Of a DNA stretch of 64,000 nucleotides, positions 1-10,613 are shown piece after piece. This DNA is from Saposhnikovia divaricata (Eukaryota; Streptophyta; Magnoliopsida; Apiales; Apiaceae). The stretch lies in NCBI GenBank assembly GCA_036435485.1, contig CM071594.1:101583001-101647000 (forward strand), written 5' to 3'. The notes below the pieces were generated by a model. That model worked only from the letters and a program-made list of their open reading frames with translations, did not search any database and had not been told where the DNA came from. A program made the translations under genes and the position numbers. Position 1 is the first letter of the stretch, and each line of letters opens with the position of its first letter.

Positions 1-823
1 ATACCTTTCTCCAAAAGATCTTGCAACTGAGCTGCCAATTCCTTCATCTCTACAGGTGCCATACGATATGGAGCTTTTGACACGGGTTCGGTCCCTAGGG
101 CTAAATCGATGGTAAATTCTATTTCTCTATCCGGAGGTAACCCGGGAAGTTCATCTGGAAAAACATCGAGAAACTCATTCACCACTGGTATTTCCTCTAT
201 CTTAGGTACCTCTTGCTTGGTATCCATGACATAAACCATGTAGCCCTCGCATCCCTGTCTCAACAGCCTCTTAGTTTGCATGATCGTTAAAAATCTCCTA
301 GTCTGCCTCTGACCCCTAAAGGTAACTTCTACATTATCGGAGGGCTTAAGTATCACCTTTTTGTTCTTACAGTCAATTTGTGCATTATTCTTTGTTAACC
401 AATCCATTCCTAGGATGACATCAAATTCACCTAACTGGAAGGGTATCAAATTAGCGTAAAAGCAATGCCCTGAGATATCGATCTTACAACGAGGACATAC
501 TTGAGTAACCGGGATTCGTTCTGAATTAGTTATTTCTATAACTATAGCCTCATGTAACATGCATACCTCACAATTTAACCTTTGAACAAATTCTTTAGAT
601 ATAAAGGATTTCGTAGCCCCGAAATCAATTAATACTTTATCTTGAACAAAATTTACAGGGAGCGTACCTGCTACCACATCAGAATTCTTAATAGCTTCAT
701 TCAGAGTCATATTGAAGGTCCTCGCCACTGGTCTGACATTTGCGGTTGGGGGTGCCTCAATCGCTTGAAGCATTGGGTTAGCCAGAACCGGAGGTTTCAC
801 CACAGGTACTTTACAGTCTCTCA
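1..823 (-). pseudogene. Retrotransposon protease and start of reverse transcriptase (partial)
   Basis: The frame is open from 823 to the window edge. It contains a retropepsin-like domain with the core VLIDFGATKSFIS, a downstream ILGMDWL motif, and then the proline-rich PDELPGLPPDREIEF and YRMAPVEMKEL segments that precede the RT fingers. The protease would mature the polyprotein and the RT would copy the element RNA. The active-site Asp is present but is followed by Phe where aspartic proteases normally have Ser or Thr (D-S/T-G), so the enzyme is probably inactive. The frame is joined to the gag zinc-knuckle segment only through a frameshift at about 824. Most of pol lies outside the window. 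Confidence 0.85.
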
Positions 824-1183
824 TTACATGCCTGGTTTCCCACAACGGTGACATACAATCCCTACCTTGCACTCTCGAGCATAGTGACCTTTCTGATTAC
901 ACTTGTAGCACGTTACCTCCAACTTTGCACACACTCCTGGATGCCTCTTTCCACAAGTCCTGCACTCTGCCAAGGGTGGCCTAACCAGTTTCTGCTGATT
1001 TGAATCTTGAAGTCTATTTCCTTGCCCTCCATTCCCCGATCCCGGCTTCTTAGAATTCCCATTCTTTCCTGACTGAAACCCTGGCTTTTTATTGGGCACA
1101 CTCTGAGAGCTGCCTTGCACTTGTCGTCCTTCCATTGACCCAACTTTTCTTTTCTTTCCCTCTTTTTCCTTAAAGTACATCAC
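824..1183 (-). pseudogene. gag C-terminal zinc-knuckle segment, frameshifted
   Basis: A basic Gly/Ser/Lys-rich linker is followed by CRTCGKRHPGVC, a complete CCHC knuckle (CYKCNQKGHYARECK) and the start of another (CHRCGKPG). The nucleocapsid part of gag binds element RNA. The last knuckle is cut at the position of its histidine: one base is missing, so the frame reaches TAA at 826-824, while the following codons continue in another frame into the protease. A second frame change separates this segment from the main gag domain near 1170-1183. This is a pseudogene. Confidence 0.8.
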
Positions 1184-1919
1184 TTTCTCCTTCGGCTATC
1201 ATGGCCTTCTGCACCACAGCTGCATAGGTATCCAGTTCCAAAACTGCTAGCTTACTACGAATCCATGGTTTCAATCCTTGTTGAAACCTCTTTGCCTTCT
1301 TCCTCTCCGTGTCCACATAAGCCGGAGCAAACCTAGCTAGTTCAGTTAACTTTGTTTCATACTCTGTCACTGACATACTTCCCTGTTTTAACTCTAAAAA
1401 CTTCATCTCCATCTGATCTTTCATGTAGTCTGGGAAATACTTTTCTAAGAACAACTCTGTAAACCTTTCCCAAGGAATCACTTCCATAGCTTCCAGCATC
1501 TTTACCGACTCCCACCAATAAGTGGCTTCATTCTTCAGGAAATAACTTACATATTCGGTCTGTTTATTTGATGGGACCCCCACCAGTTCAATAGCCATTT
1601 CCATCTCTTTCAACCAAGATCTCGCCTCTACTGGGTCTGCTGTTCCTTTAAATTCAGGAAGTTTAACTGCCTGGAAGGACTTAAAAGTGACTACCGGAGG
1701 AACAGGTTGTTGTTGTTGCTGCTGCTGTTGTTGCTGTTGTTGATGTGCCAACAGCTGCTGCTGTAACTGTTGCTGTTGTTGTGCTAGAGTAGCAGTTTGC
1801 TGAACAAGGGTCTGCAATATTTGAGCCAAAGCATGGTCCATTTGACCTACAGGGGGTGGGTTGGCTTGTTCACCCTGATTGGTGGTTCGAGTATTTTGTT
1901 TCTTCTTTCTTGGAGGCAT
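1170..1919 (-). pseudogene. gag capsid domain of the Tekay-like element
   Basis: The product is about 250 aa. I chose the start at 1919 (MPPRKKK) rather than the upstream Met at 1940 because of its basic N-terminus. Residues about 45-75 are almost pure glutamine, encoded by mixed CAA/CAG codons. The retrotransposon gag domain follows, with PEFKGTADPVEARSWL, ATYWWESVK and WERFTELFLEKYFP as typical landmarks. Gag forms the virus-like particle. The frame stops at 1170, while the zinc-knuckle region continues in another frame, so full-length gag cannot be made without a shift. Confidence 0.85.
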
Positions 1920-2293
1920 ATTTCTGAAATCAACGGACAATCATTAGGTTCAAATTCAAAAGTCAACAAATCAAAAGAATCTAATTTAAGCCAACAGTGA
2001 ATATACTATTGAAATTTTAATTCAAGGTTCCCAGTCATTACTCGGGTCAGCAATTGATTTACAAGGCGTAACAGAGTACAAGAATCAAAGCTATGCAAGG
2101 TATTCATAAATATCTGATAGATGCATTAATAGAACAACAAACATAATGCTGAAATTAAATAGGTCACTGAAGGTAAAGGCAGTACTAGAAAAAGAAGCAA
2201 TGCTGAAAATAAATTCAATGCTGAAAGGTAAATGTGATGCTTAAAATAATTAGCAATGTGAAAGGAATTTAACGCAGTTTTGCAGAAAGAGAT

Positions 2294-2297
<4 letters not shown>

Positions 2298-2379
<82 letters not shown>
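2298..2379. repeat. (AT)n microsatellite
   Basis: About 80 bp of uninterrupted TA dinucleotides lie in the leader between the accessory ORF and gag of the Tekay-like element. The repeat creates a spurious Tyr-Ile ORF on the minus strand. The rest of 1941-2551 shows nothing coding. Confidence 0.97.
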
Positions 2380-2382
<3 letters not shown>

Positions 2383-2551
2383 GTACAAGCGTAAGAACAA
2401 CGCTTCGATAGAGATACAACATAATACTAAAAGAGGAGACTGCTAGCATCTAGTCACAGTGCAACAGGTATCTACAACAAAACTGGTTGCACTGCAATCC
2501 CTGCTGCTACCATACTATGCATCTATGTACTACATACATCATCGTACTACC

Positions 2552-3056
2552 CTAGCCATCACTGGTCGTCATCATCATCAGACTCCCCCGCCAAGCTGAT
2601 CCAAGAATGCTCTTCAGCTCCGCCTTCACCAGGCCTAGAGTCACCTGCTGTGTCACGAACGCCGGCTCATCTCGGGACCTAATCCGTCCCCGCCAAGTGA
2701 TAACATTCCTAACCGCTCGTACACGCCTCCAAACATCCTCCAACTCAGCTACCGCTCTATCTCGCTGTCTACCCAGATCCGCCTCTCTAGACCTCATAGC
2801 CCTCAACTCTGTGACCTGCCCTAAGAGATAGTCCCTCTCTCTGGCCACTCGCTCATACGCATGGTATGGAATAGGCTGATGAGTGTAACGATATGCTGGC
2901 CCATTCACCGAGCCCTGAGATCCTACGTATGGCTACATAGCCCCTGGGGAAACCTGCTGCGGTACGGAAGCCTCTCCTTCCGGATCCTCGTCCGGGTCTG
3001 AATCGGAACCAGAAACAGGTGCCTGTAGTATATATATATATCTTATAGTTAGACAT
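2552..3056 (-). pseudogene. Accessory coiled-coil ORF between PBS and gag (degenerate)
   Basis: On the minus strand an ATG at 3056 opens a short frame (MSNYK). A TA microsatellite follows, then an acidic stretch (VSGSDSDPDEDPEGE) in a shifted frame, one in-frame TAG, and a 118-aa stretch rich in Arg/Glu (ERVARERDYLLGQV, RAVAELEDVWRRVRAV) that looks like a coiled coil. It ends at 2552. It lies between the PBS and gag, where a simple gag-pol element has only leader. I do not recognise the family and assign no function. The frame break and stop show it is decayed here, but codon-like structure persists over about 500 bp. Confidence 0.5.
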
Positions 3057-3141
3057 CCTATCTCTCACAAAACGATCCTAACCTTTCTTATAACTCTACC
3101 CCGACTTTCCCACCTAATTGTTTCAGTGACTTTGACCTGTA

Positions 3142-3153
3142 GCTCTGATACCA
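3142..3153 (-). other. Primer binding site (initiator tRNA-Met)
   Basis: The minus strand reads TGGTATCAGAGC, the usual plant PBS complementary to the 3' end of initiator tRNA-Met. It lies three bases inside the LTR edge at 3157 and fixes the direction of the element. Confidence 0.92.
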
Positions 3154-3156
3154 ACT

Positions 3157-6100
3157 TGTAACACCCTCACTATCCAACAATAATGTCCATACATTTATAA
3201 TAATATAAATATATTTTTATAGGAGAATTTCAGAAAATTTTGGCATGATATATTCATAAATATGACTATCCACCTGTCCAAACCAACCAAATCAACCAAC
3301 TAATACTAAAACAGTTCACTTGCGTGATAATAACAAAACCATAGAGAAATATAACTACACCAACCAAGACCGCTCACAGGCCACAGTATGAAACAACTAC
3401 TAATTAAATATTACAACCCAATACTGAATAAAATAATATACAACTTCATAAGATAAATAATCTGTCTACTAATACAGAAATGACATGAAATAGGGTCATA
3501 AGCTCACTACCCAAACCACCACCTCGACTCTCTGACTGTCTCTATGGCTGCCCAAACCAGACAGTCCACTCCTTCTAGACATCTTCGTGCTTAGCTGAGG
3601 AAACAGAATTAGCAAGCAAGTGAGCTAAAATGCTCAGCAAGTATATATATAATTAAAAACATAAACAAACTGAAATGTTTGCAAGTCTGTCAAGAACTAA
3701 CAATCAGCAATATAAAAGCTCAACTGAAAGATACGTCTTTTGTCTGAATCATAAAATAGAAGAGGATTGGACTATCATGCATTTTATAGATAAAAAACAA
3801 TCATAAGGTTAGGCTGCTGATCAGTCACGCACTAACCCCGGACAAACGCACACAGCAATGTCCTTAATGGATCCACGACACACATTGGCCTTAATAATTT
3901 CTGACCACAAATCTAGTCCGACCCTTACGGTCCACATTTTTTTTAAAAAAAACTAACAGTCCAATCCTAACTAAACATCAGGTGTCGGGACAATCGACCA
4001 CCTCAACTGCCAAACACCCTGGACACTTTCGTTCCAGGTCAACATCTCAAATCTCACCAAGTAGAATAAGGTCGGATAATCTCTGAATTAAATATCGACA
4101 AGTTCGATATGGCAAAAAGGTTATTGATTTAAGTTAAGCTACTAAAAGAATCTACGAAATCAATATAATCGATTTGGGGGTATAACAGTTTAATATTCGA
4201 AATTAAGGGAAATTAACGGAACAATTTTAACAAGGATAATTCGAACGAGCATATGAATCAATTTATAATAATCATAGTTCACTTGAAAGATAAGTGAAGT
4301 AGTTTACTTGCCTTAACCAGGAAATTAGAGGATTCGAAGAGTCTTTACGTCCTCAGCTTTAGCTTTCCCTTTATCCGTGGGATCTTCACACAATATAACA
4401 CTATTTTAGAATTCTACACAATATTCGCTAATCAATATCAAAATTTTACTTAATCTACCCCCGCGAATAATCTCCTATTTTACATTTATTTAATTATATA
4501 CTAACATTATATAAGCCACTAATAAAATATTTAATCATAATCGGTACACTAACACATAATCAATCAGTTTTAAAATATGAAGCCCGACTCATAATTTATG
4601 CAAGTTGTATAATTATACATACACATTTTCAAGAAATAGATTAAGATTTTTAGAAAAAATTTGACGGCATCCCCTTTATACGGGTGACTGCCAGTCGGGA
4701 TACAGCCGACACAACCAACACAATCATCAATTGTAATACAACCACAATCCAGTAATTCATCTTAATAATATTGCTAAACAATTATATAAATTCAGAATTT
4801 AAAACAAGAAATTAAAATTATAACGTAATTATTAAAATTTAAATTTGGCTCAGAAAAATCATCATCGCCAATTACCATCGACTCAATTTATTATTAATAT
4901 CATTGTCGATGGGACAAAATCCCGGTGGTACCCAAAAATGGATTTCCAAACCGAAACTCCGCACAAAATTATATTCAGAAAATAATTTTTATTCGTATTT
5001 CGCAGAATAAGTCAAACAGAGTATTAGATAATAACCAAACAACATTTCGGCATAATTTAAAACAATGCACGAATTGTACAACACCAATCAAAGTAACAGC
5101 CACAATCACAAGTAGTAGCAATCGAAACCATATTTATTCGACCACACATACTGGCCACAAACACAGGAACCCATAGAATACACAAACCCCTCTCTTAGTA
5201 TTCAATTCGCAGCACAACTCCGCAAAACACAAACACACACTTATGTATTAACACACACACTAGCTCGACACGCACACCCACTGCAGAAATCCACACGGAC
5301 AAGTACAATAGCACGATAGCGCAGGAACAGGGAAAAGAACGGAGTTTAACACAGGGCAAGAATCGGTATTTACGGGCTTAGAATCGGAGTTTGAAATCAA
5401 CCACACATATAACCCAACCAGGAAACACGCATACGCACCACAGAGCACAGAACCGGGGTTAACACAGATGATATAGAGAGGACAGAGCTTGAGAGAGAGA
5501 GTAGAGAGAGAGAGATGTGGGAGAGATTGTTTTTGAGAGAGGAAAATGAGAGAGAGGGGGAGGAGTTTCTAGAGAGCTCATGTAATTACTGTTGTCTGAG
5601 AAATGAACTCTCAATTTAGGGATTGCTAGTATTAAAAAGGGGGGAAAAATGAATTTAGAGGAATAATTATCATACTAAAAAAAACAATTAATAATTCCCA
5701 AAATTCAAATTAATAGGAAAATGGGTGAAATTTTAAATTTAAAAATTCTATAATAAGGAACACAAAATTACGATCACCCACATATTTTTAAAATATTTTT
5801 AGGATCAAAAATGGATTAAATATGGATTTTACAAGATTAAATCCATAGAATGGAAAAATAATTCATAAAATCATTTTAAAATCCTTGAAACCCAAAATAA
5901 TTTACCAAATATTTTTAAAAGTCATCTAAACTAATAAAGTTAATAATGAAAAAGATTTCAGGATTTCTGCTAATCCCGAGGATTTTATAAAATTCACAGA
6001 AGATAAATATAACACAATTAAATAGGAAATAAATTCCCAAAAATATAATTAAAAATATTCGGGCTTACACATCACATATAAATCATCCATTAAGCCCACA

Positions 6101-6208
6101 AATATTGTACCACACATACTTCACCTCCTCAACAATTTATACTCCACATAATTCACATTTAATATTAAATAAATAATTATTATTACTAAAAATTTCTAAG
6201 GCGTTATA
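3157..6208 (-). repeat. 5' LTR of the Tekay-like element (about 3.05 kb)
   Basis: The edge beside the PBS is TGTAACACCC on the plus strand. The outer edge reads TATAACGCC on the minus strand, which matches the expected TGTAACGCC except for a G-to-A change in the terminal TG. The element body follows on one side and unrelated integrase codons on the other. The LTR is AT-rich, has a GA-rich block on the plus strand at about 5470-5570, and holds no convincing gene. Short ORFs at 4925-5176 and 5260-5448 have low-complexity products and are not called. Confidence 0.75.
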
Positions 6209-6307
6209 AAGACATTAGGACGGGGATCCTATAAGTTGGAGACCTTGGACGGGAATGAGGTGCCCCGTACTTGGCATGCCTTGAACCTCAAGATTTATTA
6301 TGTTTAA
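6209..6307 (+). pseudogene. Integrase C-terminal end of Tat element no. 1
   Basis: The first codons after the LTR edge read GRGSYKLETLDGNEVPRTWH and continue ALNLKIYYV to TAA at 6305-6307. This matches the end of Ty3/gypsy polyproteins, where the integrase C-terminal fold closes with a W-H/N-A-x-x-L-x-x-Y/F signature. The same motif closes Tat element no. 2 at 54546. Only about 32 residues remain. From 6308 to 6736 I see only AT-rich 3' untranslated sequence. Confidence 0.8.
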
Positions 6308-6736
6308 GCTATCCTTGTAAGGACTTAGCTTTTTTATCTATTTATTAGGAGAAGTAAAAATAAGGTTCGATGAAACCATTACAGAGCATGTTGCTCCCAG
6401 TAGGAAGTAGAATATCTATGTGAGGGATGAACCCATCTGGTCAACATTCTTTGTCAACTTATTAATAAAGTTTGTTTTTGCTTTCTGTTGAGCTACTACT
6501 TTTGTTTTGTTATTTTAAGCACAAAAGACAAATGTTGTACCAATTTACGAGTTTAGTACAAGCCAAGTGGCCAAGTACAAGGAAAACTCCAAGGCATAGC
6601 AAACAATAAGCAAAATACAAGAGTGAAGAAACCAAGGAAACTAACTATATAAATAGTTAAGTTAAGTTACATAACCCCGAAGGGTAAAAGTTCAGAATAA
6701 AAAGGATAAAGACAAAAGTAAGCCACGCAGGGCCAT

Positions 6737-7638
6737 CTAAATGTCTAAGTCATCGATAATATCGTTCCCCTGAGTAAGTGGGGGATCTGTCCCTCTAGCA
6801 GAATCATCTAACTCCTCCACTAAAGGAGAAGAAGGAGGATCCTGAGTAGCTGGGAGTCCACACCTGCAGCTGTCTCTATAGCCATCTCCTGAGTGGTGGG
6901 CGCAAGTCCAGGGATAGTAGGAACAAGGAACCTCTCCAGGGACACGCCCTCAATCTTCCCGCTAAGCTCCTCAATAATCTCTTCCCAGCATTCTTTGAAG
7001 GTGGTAGGGAAATTAGCATTGTACTCCGCGTTCAGGAGATCCTCAAACTCCTTAGAAGCTTTGTAGTCAGCTATGATGTGATCCCTATTCTGCTGCACCT
7101 CCAACTGCAGCCTCCTGTTCTTCTCCTTCTCCTCAGCCAACTCCTTCTCCACCTCCCTAAAGCGAGCAAAGTTTGCCTCTGAAGAGGCAAAATACCTATC
7201 CTTATCCCTCTCCGCAATCGTAAATTCAGCACGCACTGCCTTAAGGTTGTGGACAACAGCCTGGAGATTGGCATTCATCTACAAAACAAATGTTGGAATT
7301 AACTAAAAAAGCAAACGAACAAGAGAAAGAACATGCAACCATAATAAAAGCAAAAAAGAAAAAAAAAGGCTTACTGCAGCAACGGCCTGAGATCCCAGGA
7401 GCTCGATCTGCAAGTCATTGGAAGACTCAACAATTTGGGCCCTATCCCCCGCGGAATGACCACACTCCTGGACCATTCAGCTACGGCCCTAGAGTCGTCC
7501 ACAGCTGTATCCCTATTGCATAACCCCCAACCCACAGTGAAAGGGGTGAGATCTTCATCAACTAGAATGGGCCTTTACTGAAGAAAGGCAGGAACGCGCT
7601 CCACTGCGGGAGTGTTGTCCTCAGTCCTAGGCCTTTTA

Positions 7639-7719
<81 letters not shown>

Positions 7720-8699
7720 TACTACCCCAGTAGTAGCAGTGGCTTCCCTTCTTTTAAAAATGGCCCCCAGGGCTGCCTTAGCTACAAAATGAAAGCTAAG
7801 AGTTAGAAAACAAGTATGGTATGAAGAAAAAATAGGTAAAGAATGGGGATTTCAAGTTATTTACCCTCGGGGCCCAAATCACTAAGTTCATGAGCTTGCA
7901 GTGAATCCTCGGAAATCAAATTTGCACAGTGATGCAAATTATCAGACGTTAACAGAGCTATGGCAGCTTCTTCATCCACACCCAATTTCAAACTTTTGAT
8001 AGGCCCATCAATGGCTTTACAGAAATTGGGCCGAAAGTAGTTATCCCAACTATCTCCCTCCAGAAAAATATAAAACCATTATTTCTTCCAATCAGGAAGA
8101 GAATCAGGGGCGGAATCAGAAATGAAACAGGAACGGGCCGAGGATCGGTGTTGGATTTTGACCCAACCCGAGTTATCAGGAGTATTGACAAACTTGAACA
8201 AGTAACGAAAAACAGAAATATTGGGCTCGAGCCCATGTTTTCTACATTGGACCATGAAACAGTATATAAAACGCCATGCGTTTGGCATGACTTGGGTTGG
8301 ACAGACCCTAGCTTCTGCTAAAAGGCAGCACACAAAAGGGGGAGGTGGAAGGCGAAAACCCGCGTAAAAGGTTTCTTTGTATATCCTAATGGCTCCAGGC
8401 TTTGGGTGGCAGGCCCTTTCGTTTGGGGCCGGGACAACGACCCTATAAGGCCCATTAATATGAAAGAGTTGGGCTAAAATATCTAACTTATGTTGCTTAT
8501 ACTTCGATTTATATTCGTAAGTATCTAAGTGAATCAAGTTTGGAAAAGCTTGGCCAAATTCACTTAAAAGATCTCTAAGGGAAAAAACATTGGCATGAAA
8601 AAGAGAAGTTTTAGGGTTCTTACCCCTTGAAGCCCTAGGAGCGGTGGTGGAGGCGGTCTAAGCTAGTTGCGATTGGCTGGAGGAACTTGAATTCTCCAT
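6737..8699 (-). pseudogene. Antisense ORF of Tat element no. 1 (gypsy-type putative plant transposon protein)
   Basis: The ATG at 8699 opens MENSSSSSQSQLA, then TAG. Downstream exon-like pieces include AGFRLPPPPFVCCLL and PNAWRFIYCFMV (8537-8079), which resemble the 'putative gypsy type transposon' domain found in antisense ORFs of Tat elements. A segment with GDSWDNYFRP follows. A donor-like GGTAAATAA is near 7860 and an acceptor-like TTTGTAG near 7785. The next piece is interrupted by a (CT)n tract. The last piece (7278-6820) is a coiled coil (ERDKDRYFASSEANFARFRE). The real C-terminus ends in an acidic tail at 6737 in a shifted frame. In-frame stops near 8660 and 8080 and the shift near 6860 make this a pseudogene. 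The role in the element is not known. Confidence 0.65.
7642..7716. repeat. (TC)n microsatellite
   Basis: About 75 bp of perfect CT dinucleotide repeat lies within an exon-like segment of the antisense ORF of Tat element no. 1. It reads as alternating Arg-Glu on the coding (minus) strand and produces a spurious Ser-Leu ORF on the plus strand. Confidence 0.97.
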
Positions 8700-8764
8700 T
8701 AATGTTCTTCACTGGAAGGCTTGAACCCAGAAAAACTCTTAAGAATGGCCGTAGAAGATGAAGA

Positions 8765-9184
8765 TGTTAGGTTAGGGGCTACACAATTAACGAGATTCAA
8801 ACAAACAAATAAAACAAAGCACACACACAAATATATTTGACGCGGAAAACCCACGTCCGAAACTCGTATTATTAATCTTAACAATATCAATAATACATCA
8901 ATCACTCGGTGTATCACTCACACAATACTCAAGACAAACAGTACTCAAGTATATATCAAAACATAATATGACTATGTTTATATAGCCACCCAAAACTTAG
9001 CCACCAAGACTTGCCATACTTGTTCTACAAGTCTTACCATACTTGTTATACAAGCCTTCCAATTCTTGGCACCTAATTACCTAACTTTGTGAATAAGACA
9101 TACCTTATATAATAATTGTGTATCCATAAAATTATTACCTTACCCATATATGACTTATATCACCAATACCCATACTACCGTATT
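8765..9184 (-). repeat. 3' LTR of the copia remnant (truncated)
   Basis: It starts TGTTAGGTTAGGGG like the other LTR and is nearly identical to it through the CATACTACCGTATT segment. It then breaks off at 9184 into gag codons. It carries an extra ~16-bp duplication around 8930-8945 (CAAGACAAACAGTACT) absent from the other LTR. Confidence 0.85.
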
Positions 9185-9723
9185 CCCAGAAGAACAACAA
9201 TAGTCTCATCCAAAGCTAACTCCGTATTCCCAACCAATAAAGAAGTAATCACAGTACTATACTTCTTTGGTAGAGACACAAGTAGAAGAACAGCTTTGTC
9301 CTCATCCTTCAATTTTTCATCCAAATTATTCAGCTGGTTGATCAGGCCATAAAAACGATTCAGATGATCTCTCAAATCTCCATCTTCCTCCATATTGAGC
9401 CCGAACAAATCTTTCTTGAGGAACAACTTTTTTGCCAATGACTTTGAGTGATACGTCTTCGTCAACTTCTCCCACAATTTTTTAGGGTTATCCTCCTCAA
9501 GAACATCATACTTGATTTTCGGTGCAAGGGCCAACCGGATTGTCGATGCTGCACGTACCTTCATATCTGCCCACTTTGGATCTGCCACATCGGCAGGCTT
9601 CTTGTCTTCAAGAGTTGCATACAACCCTCGTTGAATCAACAGATCTTTCATCGTGCTCTGCCACAAAGTAAAATTGTTTCTTCCATTAAACAATTCAATC
9701 TCGAATCCCCCGACCTTATCCAT
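9175..9723 (-). pseudogene. copia gag N-terminal part (UBN2-like)
   Basis: The ATG at 9723 gives MDKVGGFEIELFNGRNNFTL, followed by landmarks of the copia gag-polypeptide UBN2 family: W-x-x-M-K-D-L-L near the start, WEKLTKTYHSKSLA, and DHLNRFYGLINQL. No stop occurs until the frame enters the truncated LTR, where the last few codons are LTR-derived. Gag would form the particle. The CCHC knuckle and all enzymatic domains are gone, so only about 180 residues could be made. Confidence 0.85.
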
Positions 9724-9740
9724 CACGAACCTCGAACCTC

Positions 9741-9754
9741 GGCTCTAGATACCA
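9741..9754 (-). other. PBS-like site of the copia remnant
   Basis: The minus strand reads TGGTATCTAGAGCC, an initiator tRNA-Met type PBS with one extra T compared with TGGTATCAGAGCC. It lies two bases from the right LTR edge at 9757. Confidence 0.7.
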
Positions 9755-9756
9755 AT

Positions 9757-10176
9757 TGTTAGGTTAGGGGCTACACAATTAACGAGATTCAAACAAACAA
9801 ATAAAACAAAGCACACACACAAATATATTTGACGTGGAAAACCCACGTCCCAAACTCGTATTATTAATCTTAACAATATCAATAATACATCAATCACTCG
9901 GTGTATCACTCACACAATACTCAAGTATATATCAAAACATAATATGACTATGTTTATATAGCCACCCAAAACTTAGCCACCAAGACTTGCCATACTTGTT
10001 CTACAACTCTTACCATACTTGTTATACAAGCCTTCCAATTCTTGGCACCTAATTACCTAACTTTGTGAATAAGACATACCATATATAATAATTGTGTATC
10101 CATACAATTATTACCTTACCCATATATGACTTATATCACCAATACCCATACTACCGTATTGGGTTTAAGCCCAACA
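9757..10176 (-). repeat. 5' LTR of the copia remnant
   Basis: This 420-bp LTR begins TGTTAGG and ends CCAACA on the plus strand. It is followed by the target duplication GAAGA and by sequence that continues the interrupted leader of the Tat antisense ORF. Confidence 0.88.
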
Positions 10177-10314
10177 GAAGATTCAACGAACTTCAAACGG
10201 AAACTGAGAGAATAAGGTGGAGACAGAGCTTTTAGAAAGTGTTTAAGGGAGATTTGAGAAATTTCTTGTAGAATAACTTTGAAAAAGTGAATTGTGAAGA
10301 AATGAAAAACAATC

Positions 10315-10330
10315 CACTCTTTTATAAAGT
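10315..10330 (-). promoter_or_regulatory. Candidate promoter of the antisense ORF, Tat element no. 1
   Basis: On the minus strand TTTATAAAAG is followed by a pyrimidine-rich leader that runs toward the antisense ORF. The copia insertion now lies between this TATA box and the ATG at 8699. Equivalent boxes lie upstream of the antisense ORF of Tat no. 2 and in Tat-like element no. 3. Inferred from sequence only. Confidence 0.4.
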
Positions 10331-10613
10331 TCACAATCGGTCATCCAACCGGTTATAAAAGGTGGATGGGCTGCCAACAGGTGACTGGGCCTCCAAATAT
10401 ACGGGAAGCCCATAAAATTTGAAAATCGAATTATATTCTACCAAGTTCTAGAGAATTCTACGATATTCCTAGAAAACAAACGACAAAATACGAAAATAAA
10501 TTCAAGAAAATGAGGCTGGAAGCCCAATAAACCAAAAAGGTGGCCTAAAGGGTTGGAGCTTGAAAAGCCCAAGCCCATGAGGCTAAATCTCCTATGCATT
10601 GGTTTGAAAAGTA

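Larger units (their letters stand above)
1..6208 (-). mobile_element. Ty3/gypsy Tekay/Del-like LTR retrotransposon, 5' half, runs off the left edge
   Basis: Read on the minus strand the parts are in order: 5' LTR (6208-3157), initiator-Met PBS (3153-3142), a degenerate accessory ORF, gag, zinc knuckles, protease and the start of the RT region, which leaves the window. The LTR of about 3.05 kb, iMet priming and the gag/protease style suggest the Tekay/Del chromovirus group. No chromodomain or integrase is in the window to confirm this. The LTR edge at 6208 abuts integrase C-terminal codons of another element, so this copy is nested in that element. The expected target duplication is AAGAC (6209-6213); its partner lies outside the window. 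Frameshifts in gag make the copy non-autonomous. Confidence 0.85.
8765..10176 (-). mobile_element. Ty1/copia element, internally deleted, with TSD GAAGA
   Basis: Two direct LTR copies (8765-9184 and 9757-10176) flank only about 570 bp holding the start of gag. The right LTR ends in a CCCAACA terminus. Perfect 5-bp duplications GAAGA lie at 8760-8764 and 10177-10181. The PBS-like site beside the right LTR shows minus-strand orientation. All of pol is missing. The left LTR lacks the last ~18 bp present in the right one (the TTGGGTTTAAGCCCAACA end), and gag runs straight into it, so one deletion removed pol together with the edge of the 3' LTR. Confidence 0.88.

Noticed and set aside
2126..2449. 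107-aa ORF with a Tyr-Ile run
   Set aside because: A translation of the (AT)n microsatellite.
7612..7806. 64-aa ORF with a Ser-Leu run
   Set aside because: A translation of the (CT)n microsatellite, antisense to a transposon ORF.
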